NCBI GenBank assembly: GCA_019235415.1
Contig: JAFAKN010000386.1
Span: 1 to 42,795, forward strand
Reading direction: 5' to 3'
Length of the DNA stretch: 42,795 nucleotides
From: Alphaproteobacteria bacterium
GTDB lineage: Bacteria > Pseudomonadota > Alphaproteobacteria > Reyranellales > Reyranellaceae
In this document: positions 15,515 through 22,652 of the stretch, piece by piece
Position numbering within the stretch: the first letter of the stretch is position 1
Layout: the number at the start of each line of letters is the position of its first letter
The notes under the pieces: model-generated
The model's input: only the letters and a program-made list of their open reading frames with translations
Told to the model about the DNA's origin: nothing
The model's database searches: none
Translations under genes and position numbers: made by a program

Positions 15515-16672
15515 ATGGAAAGACAGGAAGAACTGGCCGTCGGGAGACGGCTGCTGACGCACATGGACGCGCGCACCACCGACTTGGCGGGCGCCATGTT
15601 CCGCAACCAGGTCGCGGCCTACTCGTGCCGCGAGCGCGCCGCGCTCGAGCGCGAGAAGCTGTTCCGCGATCGCCCGATGTTCATGGGGCTGGCGACACGC
15701 CTGCCCAAGCCCGGCGACTACATCGCCGAGGACGTCGCCGGCATGCCGGTGCTCATGGTCCGCGGCAGCGACGGCGAGGTGCGGGCCTTTGCCAACATCT
15801 GCCGCCACCGCGGCGCGCCGGTCGCGCAGGGCTGCGGCAACGCGCGCGCGTTCATCTGCCCCTATCACGGCTGGACCTACGACCTCGCCGGCAAGCTCTT
15901 AGGGACGACCGACAAGGTCGGTTTCGGCGGGCTCGACCTCGCGCAGCATGGCTTGGTGAGGCTGCCGAGCGCGGAACGTCACGGCTTGCTGTTCCTGCGC
16001 GCCAAGCCCTTGCAGGCCGAGGAGCCCGCGACGCTCGACGTCGATGCCGTGCTCGGCGCCGTGGCCCAGGACTTCGCGGCCCTGAAGCTCGATACCTATC
16101 CGCTCTACTCGGCCGACCGCGTGAACCCGCGCATCAATTGGAAGTTCGCGATCGACACCTTCCTCGAGGGCTATCACATCCCGCATCTGCATCGAAAGAC
16201 GATCGCGCCGTACTTCGTCGGCAATTGCGGCGTGTTTGCCAGTGCAGGCCTGAACGGCCGCTTGAGCGTGCCCAAGACGTCGATCGAATCGGTGCGGGCG
16301 TTGCCAGAAGAGGAGCGTCGCTTCCGGCCGCATGTCGTCTCGATCTATCAGCTGTTCCCCAACGCGCTCCTGATCTGGCAGCTCGACCACGTCGAGATCT
16401 GGCGGGCATTTCCCGACCGGGACGATCCCAGCCGCTGCGAGGTCGAGATGACGATCTACAAGCCGGCCGCGAGCGACAAGCCGGACTCCTACTGGGAGAA
16501 GAACCGCGACATCGCCATCCGCACCGTGATGGAGGAGGATTTCCCGCTTGGCGAGCGCATGCAGATCGGCTTCGAATCGGGCGCCGTCGAGGAGGTGGTC
16601 TACGGCCGCAACGAGCCGTTGCTGGTCCACTTCCACAGCTCGATCCGCAGCGCGCTCGGGCTCGGAGCCTGA
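15515..16672 (+). CDS. Rieske non-haem iron oxygenase, alpha subunit
   Basis: 385 aa. Rieske [2Fe-2S] ligands C96-R-H98 and C115-P-Y-H118; mononuclear iron site in DTFLEGYHIPHLH with H221 and H226; a distal acidic ligand is expected near the C-terminus. This is the catalytic subunit of an aromatic-ring or quaternary-ammonium type oxygenase. No reductase, ferredoxin or beta subunit lies nearby, so electron partners are encoded elsewhere and the substrate cannot be assigned. It is 1 base from the next gene, so the two are cotranscribed. Confidence 0.88.
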   Translation: MERQEELAVGRRLLTHMDARTTDLAGAMFRNQVAAYSCRERAALEREKLFRDRPMFMGLATRLPKPGDYIAEDVAGMPVLMVRGSDGEVRAFANICRHRGAPVAQGCGNARAFICPYHGWTYDLAGKLLGTTDKVGFGGLDLAQHGLVRLPSAERHGLLFLRAKPLQAEEPATLDVDAVLGAVAQDFAALKLDTYPLYSADRVNPRINWKFAIDTFLEGYHIPHLHRKTIAPYFVGNCGVFASAGLNGRLSVPKTSIESVRALPEEERRFRPHVVSIYQLFPNALLIWQLDHVEIWRAFPDRDDPSRCEVEMTIYKPAASDKPDSYWEKNRDIAIRTVMEEDFPLGERMQIGFESGAVEEVVYGRNEPLLVHFHSSIRSALGLGA

Positions 16673-16673
16673 C

Positions 16674-17780
16674 ATGAGCCAACGAACCAAGCCGCCATTC
16701 CGCGCCGACCAGGTGGGAAGCCTGTTGCGCAGCGGTCCGGTCAAGGAGGCGCGCACCAAGCGGGCGACCGGCGAGATCACGCCGGCCGGGTTGAAGGCGG
16801 TCGAGGACGAAGAGATCAGCAAGCTCGTCGCCAAGCAGGAATCGATCGGCCTGCAGGCGGTGACGGACGGCGAGTTCCGCCGCTCATGGTGGCACTACGA
16901 CTTTCTCGGCAAGCTCGACGGCGTCGAGCTGGTGAGCGTGGCGCAAGGCCTGCAGTTCAAGGGCACGGCGACCAAGGCCGAGGGCCTGCACGTCCACGGC
17001 CGCATCGACTTCTCGCCCTCGCATCCCATGCTCGAACACTTCCGGTTTCTGAAGTCGGTCGCCAAGGCAGTGCCCAAGATGACCATCCCGTCGCCCGCGG
17101 CCCTGCACTATCGCGGCGGGCGGCAGGCCATCGAGAAGTCGGTTTATCCCGACATGGAGCCGTTCTTCGCCGACCTCGGCCAAGCCTACACTAAGGCGGT
17201 GCGCGCCTTCGGCGAGGCGGGCTGCACCTACTTGCAGCTCGACGAGGTGTTCGTGGCCTATCTCTGCGACGAGGCGCAGCGCGAGTATCTGCGCGGCCGC
17301 GGCGACGATCCCGACAAGCTGCTGCATGTCTACGCCGACCTCGCCAATGCCGCTTGCGCCGGCCGCACGCCGGGCATGACCATCAGCATGCATCTCTGCC
17401 GCGGCAACTTCCGCTCGACCTGGATGGCGCAAGGTGGCTACGAGCGCGTGGCCGACGTGCTGTTCAACCAGATGGACGTCGACGCCTATTTCATGGAGTA
17501 CGACACCGAGCGCGCCGGCGGTTTCGAGCCGCTGCGCTTCCTGCCCAAGAACAAGCAGGTGGTGCTCGGCATCATGACGTCCAAGACCGGCGAGCTGGAG
17601 AGCAAGGATCAGCTCAAGCGGCGCATCGAGGAAGCGACCAAGTTCGCCGACATCGAGCAACTGTGCCTCAGCCCTCAATGCGGCTTCGCGAGCACCGAGG
17701 AGGGCAACCTGCTGGCCGAGGACGAGCAGTGGGCAAAGCTTTCACGCTGTGTTGAAGTTGCGAGCGAAGTGTGGGGTTAG
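16674..17780 (+). CDS. Cobalamin-independent methionine synthase-like protein (MetE C-terminal domain type)
   Basis: 368 aa TIM barrel like the C-terminal half of MetE. RADQVGSLLRS is the typical N-terminal signature; zinc ligands are visible as His and Cys in MHLCRGNFRSTW, Glu in MEYDTERAGGFEPLRF and Cys in LCLSPQCGFAS. Lacking the MetE N-terminal domain, it belongs to the short family that transfers methyl groups from non-folate donors or acts in catabolism. Its coupling to a Rieske oxygenase (TGACATG junction) fits demethylation of a methylated substrate, which is inference. Confidence 0.85.
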   Translation: MSQRTKPPFRADQVGSLLRSGPVKEARTKRATGEITPAGLKAVEDEEISKLVAKQESIGLQAVTDGEFRRSWWHYDFLGKLDGVELVSVAQGLQFKGTATKAEGLHVHGRIDFSPSHPMLEHFRFLKSVAKAVPKMTIPSPAALHYRGGRQAIEKSVYPDMEPFFADLGQAYTKAVRAFGEAGCTYLQLDEVFVAYLCDEAQREYLRGRGDDPDKLLHVYADLANAACAGRTPGMTISMHLCRGNFRSTWMAQGGYERVADVLFNQMDVDAYFMEYDTERAGGFEPLRFLPKNKQVVLGIMTSKTGELESKDQLKRRIEEATKFADIEQLCLSPQCGFASTEEGNLLAEDEQWAKLSRCVEVASEVWG

Positions 17781-17783
17781 ATT

Positions 17784-17858
17784 CTGTCGTCCTGAGCGCG
17801 GCGAAGGACTTCAGAAGGAACCGACGATGAGATCCTTCGCTACGCTCAGTGATGACAG
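17784..17858. repeat. Diverged palindromic repeat (GTCATCCTGAGCG type)
   Basis: CTGTCGTCCTGAGCG at the left and CGCTCAGTGATGACAG at the right enclose AAGGA/TCCTT stem pieces. A half copy follows near 17861-17876. Same family as 11900-11967 and 37102-37192 but degraded. Nothing else is recognisable in 17781-18055, the gap before the LuxR gene. Confidence 0.5.
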
Positions 17859-18055
17859 AACGCTCAAGATGACAGCGGCTTCCGTTTCTTACGGAAACCT
17901 CGTGCGACAAGGACGCGCGTATAAAACCGCAAACCACATGTCACGTCCGTCTCTGGACCATTGATGCTATAACGCTTTGCCGTCGCAGAAAGAGCGACGA
18001 CGTACGCAGCAACCCAAGCCCGGTGTTTGGTGGTTCAACGAAGGGGGGCTCGGAT

Positions 18056-18778
18056 ATGGCAGCGTCAGACCGGACTTCGCCGAATCAGGCCGCGTCGCCG
18101 CAGGGCGACCCGGGACTGGTACGCGTTCTGGTGGTCAGCTCCGTCCGGCTCTTCCAGGAAGCGTTCGCGGCGCTGCTGGGTCGCCAATGTGGCATCGCCG
18201 TGGTCGGTGCGGCGAGCCCGCCGCAGGCTTCGCAGGTCGCCGACCAGGTGCGGCCAGACATCGTGCTTTTCGATGCCAGCCGCCAAGGCAATCTCGACTA
18301 TGCCAAGCAGCTCGCCGATCAGCACTCGGGCGCCAAGGTGGTGGCGTTCGGCGTCGCCGAGCCGGATGCGGACGTCGTGACCTTGGCGGCGGCGGGCATT
18401 TCGGGATACGTGCGCAATGACACGGCCGCCGACGACGTGGCAGCCGTTCTCATCAGCACCATGCGCGGCGAGCTTCTATGCTCGCCACGTGCAGCAGCGA
18501 CGCTTTGCCATCAGGTCGCGCTGCTTTCGCGCACGGCGCGCGCGGACACGTCGGCGGTCAGCTTGTCGAAACGCGAACTGCAGATCGCGGGCTTGATCGA
18601 CCGCGGCCTCAGCAACAAGGAGATTGCGCGGCGGCTCGGCATCCAGGCGGCCACGGTGAAGAACCACGTGCACAACATCCTGGACAAACTAAAGGTCCAT
18701 CGCCGCGGCGAGGCTGTCGCCTGCCTGCGCAAGGTGCCGCAGGAGCGCATCGCCGATACGGGAACGCTCAACGATTGA
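18056..18778 (+). CDS. LuxR-family response regulator with a degenerate receiver
   Basis: 240 aa. Residues 21-135 have the receiver fold with a possible phospho-Asp (D73 in PDIVLFDAS), but the acidic pair is replaced by S28-S29, the switch Thr by Gly (VVAFGVAE) and the conserved Lys by Asn (GYVRND). Residues 168-230 are a clean LuxR/GerE HTH: LSKRELQIAGLIDRGLSNKEIA, then GIQAATVKNHVHNILDKL. No histidine kinase is adjacent. It is probably an orphan or phosphorylation-independent regulator. ATG 18056 is preferred over GTG 18023 because AAGGGGGG lies about 8 bases upstream. It is convergent with the subtilase-like gene. Confidence 0.85.
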   Translation: MAASDRTSPNQAASPQGDPGLVRVLVVSSVRLFQEAFAALLGRQCGIAVVGAASPPQASQVADQVRPDIVLFDASRQGNLDYAKQLADQHSGAKVVAFGVAEPDADVVTLAAAGISGYVRNDTAADDVAAVLISTMRGELLCSPRAAATLCHQVALLSRTARADTSAVSLSKRELQIAGLIDRGLSNKEIARRLGIQAATVKNHVHNILDKLKVHRRGEAVACLRKVPQERIADTGTLND

Positions 18779-18784
18779 GTCGGT

Positions 18785-18812
18785 GGAGTGCGGACCGGGA
18801 GGTCCGCGCTCC
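18785..18812. terminator. Stem-loop between convergent genes
   Basis: GGAGTGCGGACC (18785-18796) pairs with GGTCCGCGCTCC (18801-18812), one mismatch, 4-base loop. It stands 7 bases after the LuxR gene and 15 bases after the subtilase-like gene, suited to end both transcripts. Same core as 6717-6778. Confidence 0.6.
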
Positions 18813-18827
18813 AATGAGGCGCCTCGG

Positions 18828-20660
18828 TCAGATCCACCGCGCGGTGCGCATCTGCCAAGCGGAGGCAAGGGTCGGCGAGGGGAACGTCTCCAGGATCGGC
18901 GAGAGCCCGCCCAGCGGCGTTACCGGCAGCGATCCGAATTCGCGCGCTGACATCTCTCCGAACATTCCAGGCACGCGCTGCAGGCCGGGCACGCCGGCCC
19001 CAGCGCGCAAGGGATCGGCGAACGGCATCGCGGCGGAAGCTCTCAGCAAGCCGAACAGGGTCGAGACGCGATCTTCGGAGCGGCCTTTGAATGAGCGCTG
19101 GAACAGCGGATGGTGGGCGAGCACCAGCGCTGCCAAGCCGGCTACGTGGGTCGCTGCGATGCCAGCGCCGTCGAGCGCCGCATAGCCGCCCGGCACGGTC
19201 GAGGGCACCGCAACGCCGGGCGCGGCCAAGGCGACACGCGGTCCCGCGCCAGTGAAGCCGGCGGGGAAGAGGCCGTCGTAGCCGATCAGCTCCGGCATCA
19301 GCGCTTCGGCGTGGCAGGTGTCGGTCGGAAACTCGCGCAGCTTGCCGATCGCGCCGACCGCAAGGACGGATGGCAGCACGGCCGGGAAGGGCTGGAGGCC
19401 GGCCGCTACGATGCAGGCGATGCCCTTGTGGCGCAGCTCGATCAGCTTGCGGTCGAGCAATTCCGAGGGCTCCTCGCATGAGACGTTCAGGCAGACGACG
19501 TCGAGCTCGCGATCGATGCATTCGTCGAGCGCAGCCAGAAGATCGCTGAGATGGCCTCCGGGGAAAACTTTTAGGACGTGCAGCTCGGCCTTGGGCGCCG
19601 TGCCCACGATGCCGTGCGGTCCTGCCGCGACCAGGATTCCCGCGGCGTGAGTGCCATAGCCCGACGCGTCCTCGGTCCATTCGGTGTCGCCGCGCTTGCT
19701 GCCGTCGCGTGCGGTGAAATCCCTGCCGCGCACGACATGGCGCAACGGCGCCTCGGCATTGTCGCAACCCGAAGCGACCAGGCCGATGCGCACGCCGCTT
19801 CCGTCGAGATTGCCGGCCGCCGGGTCGAGCTGCAGGAGGCGCTGGTTCCAGGGCACGAGCCGCGCGCTTGCGAGATTGCCGAAAGTCTCGGAGAGCGGCC
19901 GGAGCCTGATCGTCGTCGCACCGCCTGCGCCCAGCTCGGGCCCAACGATCAGCCGTTCCCAGTGATTGGCGCGCGGCTTCACATAGATCGCCCGAACGTC
20001 CGCCGGCGTGCAGCCGAACAGTGTCGCGCGGACCGCACCGGAATCGTCCGATACCGCCTGCGTCGGAAGACCGGAACCGAACACGATGACGCTGGCGCGG
20101 GCCAGAGGCTGGTCGCGCTCGCCCGTGAGGCGCAAGGCAAGCTCGCTGGTGGTCGGCTCCAACGGCAGTAGGCCGTGTGCGACGCGAAAGGCGCCGGCCG
20201 GCACCGGAACACCGTCGGCAAGCTGGAGCGCGGCGTCACGTTCGACGATGATGTGGGGCTGCGCCGTGGCGCGCAGGGTCTCCGCCTTGGCCGCGGGCAT
20301 GCGCACGATCACGGCTTCCTGTGCAAGGGAGCCGTTCGGCGCGAAGGGCTGCGCCTCGGTCGGCTTGACACGGCCGACGATTTCCACGCCTTCCTGGCGC
20401 TCGAGATACTGCACGATCGCATCGATCGAGTGCGAGGGAGGGCCAGCGAACGGCGCGACGATGGTCCGCAGGGCGACGAGATATTGGTGCCGCGGCCCTT
20501 GCGCGGATTGGCCTTGCGCGCTGTCGCCCGGGACGCCGGGCGCGACTTGCGACGGAGCGCGCTCGCTGGCCGCTTTCCTTTCGTCGGCTTCGCTCGCCCT
20601 GCGTGCCGTCCCGCCCGTGGTCGTTGCGCGTTCTTCTTTCTCTGTCTTTTCCACGGCCAT
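18828..20660 (-). CDS. Catalytically dead subtilisin-like (S8) protein
   Basis: 610 aa with no signal peptide. Order: disordered charged N-terminus (1-55), a propeptide-like alpha/beta region (58-145), a beta-sandwich, carboxypeptidase-regulatory-like segment (about 170-255), then an S8 fold (285-520) and a Gly/Pro-rich tail. Against the S8 consensus, the catalytic Asp is Ala296 (GVRIGLVASG), His338 is kept (GYGTHAAG), the oxyanion Asn is Leu422 (VAAGLQP) and the nucleophile Ser is Gly500 (DGAGIAATHVAG). The fold motifs are good, so this is a pseudoprotease rather than a sequencing problem. ATG 20660 has GGAGG 6 bases upstream; longer starts lack one. It lies 191 bases downstream of the Gly/Gln-rich gene, with a strong hairpin between them. 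Confidence 0.8.
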   Translation of the reverse strand: MAVEKTEKEERATTTGGTARRASEADERKAASERAPSQVAPGVPGDSAQGQSAQGPRHQYLVALRTIVAPFAGPPSHSIDAIVQYLERQEGVEIVGRVKPTEAQPFAPNGSLAQEAVIVRMPAAKAETLRATAQPHIIVERDAALQLADGVPVPAGAFRVAHGLLPLEPTTSELALRLTGERDQPLARASVIVFGSGLPTQAVSDDSGAVRATLFGCTPADVRAIYVKPRANHWERLIVGPELGAGGATTIRLRPLSETFGNLASARLVPWNQRLLQLDPAAGNLDGSGVRIGLVASGCDNAEAPLRHVVRGRDFTARDGSKRGDTEWTEDASGYGTHAAGILVAAGPHGIVGTAPKAELHVLKVFPGGHLSDLLAALDECIDRELDVVCLNVSCEEPSELLDRKLIELRHKGIACIVAAGLQPFPAVLPSVLAVGAIGKLREFPTDTCHAEALMPELIGYDGLFPAGFTGAGPRVALAAPGVAVPSTVPGGYAALDGAGIAATHVAGLAALVLAHHPLFQRSFKGRSEDRVSTLFGLLRASAAMPFADPLRAGAGVPGLQRVPGMFGEMSAREFGSLPVTPLGGLSPILETFPSPTLASAWQMRTARWI

Positions 20661-20759
20661 GTTCGCCTCCATTTTCCGATGCTGATCCCGCTTTCGCCTA
20701 GAACGCATAGCCTCGATCCGAACCCCTCGATCCGATGTGCGCGTTCTTCTTGGACACCT

Positions 20760-20788
20760 GGTCGGCGCACGGTTGCCGTGCGCCGACC
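20760..20788. promoter_or_regulatory. Perfect 13-bp stem-loop between the repeat protein and the pseudosubtilase
   Basis: GGTCGGCGCACGG (20760-20772), loop TTG, CCGTGCGCCGACC (20776-20788). On the minus strand it follows the Gly/Gln-rich gene by 63 bases and precedes the subtilase-like gene by about 100. No U tract follows, so mRNA stabilisation, partial attenuation or processing to give more of the upstream product fits better than a full terminator. Confidence 0.65.
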
Positions 20789-20851
20789 CTCAGGGCGTTA
20801 TTCAAGATCCGCGCGTCGAGGCTTGCCCGCGAGGTGCAAGCCTCCGGCGGA

Positions 20852-21451
20852 TTACCAAGTCGGCCGGTTGAAGCCCCAGCCCTGGGCGCCCTGCAGGCCA
20901 CCCAACTGGCCGAGCCCGATCGGGTTCGTCATGCCCAAACCGTACGGCTGCCCGTAGGTCTGCATGGCGCCGCGCGCCGCCTGGGCTTGCCAGGCGCACT
21001 GCTGCGCAAGCTGGCTCAGGAGCTGGGCGAACTGCTGCCCGGCCATGACGCCCTGGACGCACTGCTGGGCCAGCTGCTGAAGCGTGGCGCCGACCTGATG
21101 GCCGATCGCGGTGTGCGCCGCCACGTGATGGGCGAGCTGGTGCAACGTTGCAGCGATCTGCTGCTGTTGCTGCGCGGCGATCTGCTGTGGCTGGCCGAAC
21201 TGCTGGCCAAAGCCTTGCTGGCCAAAGCCTTGCTGGCCAAAGCCCATTTGGCCAAAGCCCTGTTGGCCGCCAAAGCCCAAGCCCGGGTTGCCGAGGTTCG
21301 GGCTACCAAGGCCAAGGCCGCCGATCTGTGCGCCGGTGCCTTGCAGCCCTCCATAGCCGCCCATGCCTGTACCGGGCGCCCCGAGGAACGGGGGCGTCAG
21401 AGCTTGACCGAGAAACGGGGCATAGTTTCCGTTCGCCATGACATCTTGCAT
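20852..21451 (-). CDS. Gly/Gln-rich repeat protein with His/Gln-rich helical core
   Basis: 199 aa, unknown family. Residues 20-60 are Gly/Leu/Pro-rich; residues 61-85 carry about four FGQQG-like pentads (GFGQQ); residues 86-160 become helical and rich in Gln, Ala and His (IAATLHQLAHHVAAHTAIG, then two similar LxQLAQQC segments at about 124-131 and 145-152, each ending in one of the protein's only two Cys); the tail is again Gly-rich and aromatic. No signal peptide. The minus frame is chosen over the plus frame because GGAGG lies 8 bases before ATG 21451 and the repeats make sense only here. Low-complexity aromatic Gly/Gln composition suggests self-assembly; that is inference. Confidence 0.75.
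   Translation of the reverse strand: MQDVMANGNYAPFLGQALTPPFLGAPGTGMGGYGGLQGTGAQIGGLGLGSPNLGNPGLGFGGQQGFGQMGFGQQGFGQQGFGQQFGQPQQIAAQQQQQIAATLHQLAHHVAAHTAIGHQVGATLQQLAQQCVQGVMAGQQFAQLLSQLAQQCAWQAQAARGAMQTYGQPYGLGMTNPIGLGQLGGLQGAQGWGFNRPTW
21201..21275. repeat. 15-bp tandem repeats encoding GFGQQ
   Basis: Five 15-bp units begin at 21201, 21216, 21231, 21246 and 21261. The first two are identical (TGCTGGCCAAAGCCT) and the others differ by a few bases. Copy-number change would keep the reading frame of the Gly/Gln-rich protein. Confidence 0.75.
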
Positions 21452-21621
21452 TGGCCGTCCTCCGATTGAATGCGCAGTGAGCGCTGCCGCAAGAGGGGGC
21501 CTCCCCGACAGCTGATGCGATGATCAGTCGGCCGATGGCGAATGGGTATGGATCAGAGGCTCTAGACGAGGTTCTAGGCGAGGGCCCAAATCTCGCCTGA
21601 ACCTGTGCACAAGGTCGCGGG

Positions 21622-21948
21622 TCAAGCGACCCTTGAAGCTTCCCTCTCGATCCTGCCGTGGCTCGGGAGGATGACGTACAGCATCGCGGCGGTCGTCACG
21701 ACGGCCGCGCCAACCGTCAAAGCGTAGGTCCCTGTGCGTTTGAACCGCGTGATCGTCAGATCGGGCAGCTCGGCGTTGGCGGCCTCGATTGTCCACACCG
21801 CCAGGAAATCGGCAAACGGCCCATGCACCAGCTGCGTCCGGCTCCAGCGTCGTTCGGTCAGCTCTCGGGCGCTGAACTCCTTGAGAGTTGCGAGATCGAA
21901 CTCGGTAAATCCGGATGACGGGCGATCCGCAGCGGCAGTTTTAGTCAT
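21622..21948 (-). CDS. Small single-pass membrane protein, unknown
   Basis: 108 aa from the ATG at 21948 (MTKTAAADRPSSGF). Residues 1-75 are soluble and mixed-charge (FDLATLKEFSARELTERRWS); a membrane helix follows at about 77-96 (YALTVGAAVVTTAAMLYVIL), then a short basic tail. I recognise no domain. An in-frame ATG at 22029 would give 135 aa; neither start has a strong ribosome site. It is the gene upstream of the Gly/Gln-rich/pseudosubtilase pair on the same strand, 170 bases away, so cotranscription is possible but not shown. Confidence 0.6.
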   Translation of the reverse strand: MTKTAAADRPSSGFTEFDLATLKEFSARELTERRWSRTQLVHGPFADFLAVWTIEAANAELPDLTITRFKRTGTYALTVGAAVVTTAAMLYVILPSHGRIEREASRVA

Positions 21949-22078
21949 TGCGTCATGATTGTACACGCCGACTGTCGCAAAAGCTAAACCTTCGCGAACC
22001 AATTCTGCCTCCATTCTCGCCAGAACCATCGCCTGACGGCGAATTAAGCAAGTTCGAGGCCAGAATGTTCTGCGAGGC

Positions 22079-22642
22079 TCAATGCGCCTCGAGCTCCTTG
22101 TTCACCCAGACCTGGACCGTATTGGATTCGAGAAACCGGTGGGCGCGCTTGCGCACGGACTCGTCGGCCACCTCGTCGCCCGCCACGATGGCGACGATCA
22201 GGTCGCACTTGTAGGCGACCGCGATGCCTTCTGCGACGTCCTCCGCGCCCAGCCGCGTCTTGAGCTTGTAGAGCCGAGCCCGGCCGGCCAGGTCGGTGAT
22301 GCGGATGCGGCTGCCCTCGCGCACCGGCACGAAGCGTTCGTCCAAAAGGTCTATGTCGGTGACGCGGTCGACTTCCTCGTCGGTGACGACGCCGGTATCG
22401 CAGTTGCCGCAGAAGCCGAGCTTGGGCCGCACATAGACATCGATGCCGTCGCGATTGCGCCAGGCGCGGCCGGGCGGCCAGCCGTCGCGCGGGAAGGGCC
22501 ATTCGATCGGCCGCCAGCCCGCGCCGTCGGTCGGCCCCAGCGCCACGCGCTTGCGGGCGATCTCGGCCAGCACGCCGAGCGCCACCACCAGCGTGGCCGC
22601 GAGAAAGACCTGGATGAGGGTGCGCCGCCGCGCCGCGGTCAC
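22079..22642 (-). CDS. N-terminally anchored protein with CxxC, unknown
   Basis: 187 aa. One N-terminal hydrophobic helix (about 8-27, TLIQVFLAATLVVALGVLAE) anchors or exports it. The rest is soluble, with a C-G-N-C motif near residue 80 (GFCGNCDTGVV) and a C-terminal alpha/beta part (GIAVAYKCDLIVAIVAGD). The CxxC may be a redox or metal site. It starts 10 bases after the stop of the LVIVD-type gene, so the two are cotranscribed and both act outside the cytoplasm. No family recognised. Confidence 0.7.
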   Translation of the reverse strand: MTAARRRTLIQVFLAATLVVALGVLAEIARKRVALGPTDGAGWRPIEWPFPRDGWPPGRAWRNRDGIDVYVRPKLGFCGNCDTGVVTDEEVDRVTDIDLLDERFVPVREGSRIRITDLAGRARLYKLKTRLGAEDVAEGIAVAYKCDLIVAIVAGDEVADESVRKRAHRFLESNTVQVWVNKELEAH

Positions 22643-22652
22643 GCGAAGCCTG

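Noticed and set aside
18828-20660. Active secreted serine protease
   Set aside because: Asp, Ser and oxyanion Asn are all replaced and there is no signal peptide.
20735-21469. Plus-strand frame across the Gly/Gln-rich gene
   Set aside because: AKALLAKALLAK-type repeats are what the 15-bp repeats give out of frame. The minus frame has a GGAGG ribosome site and natural composition.
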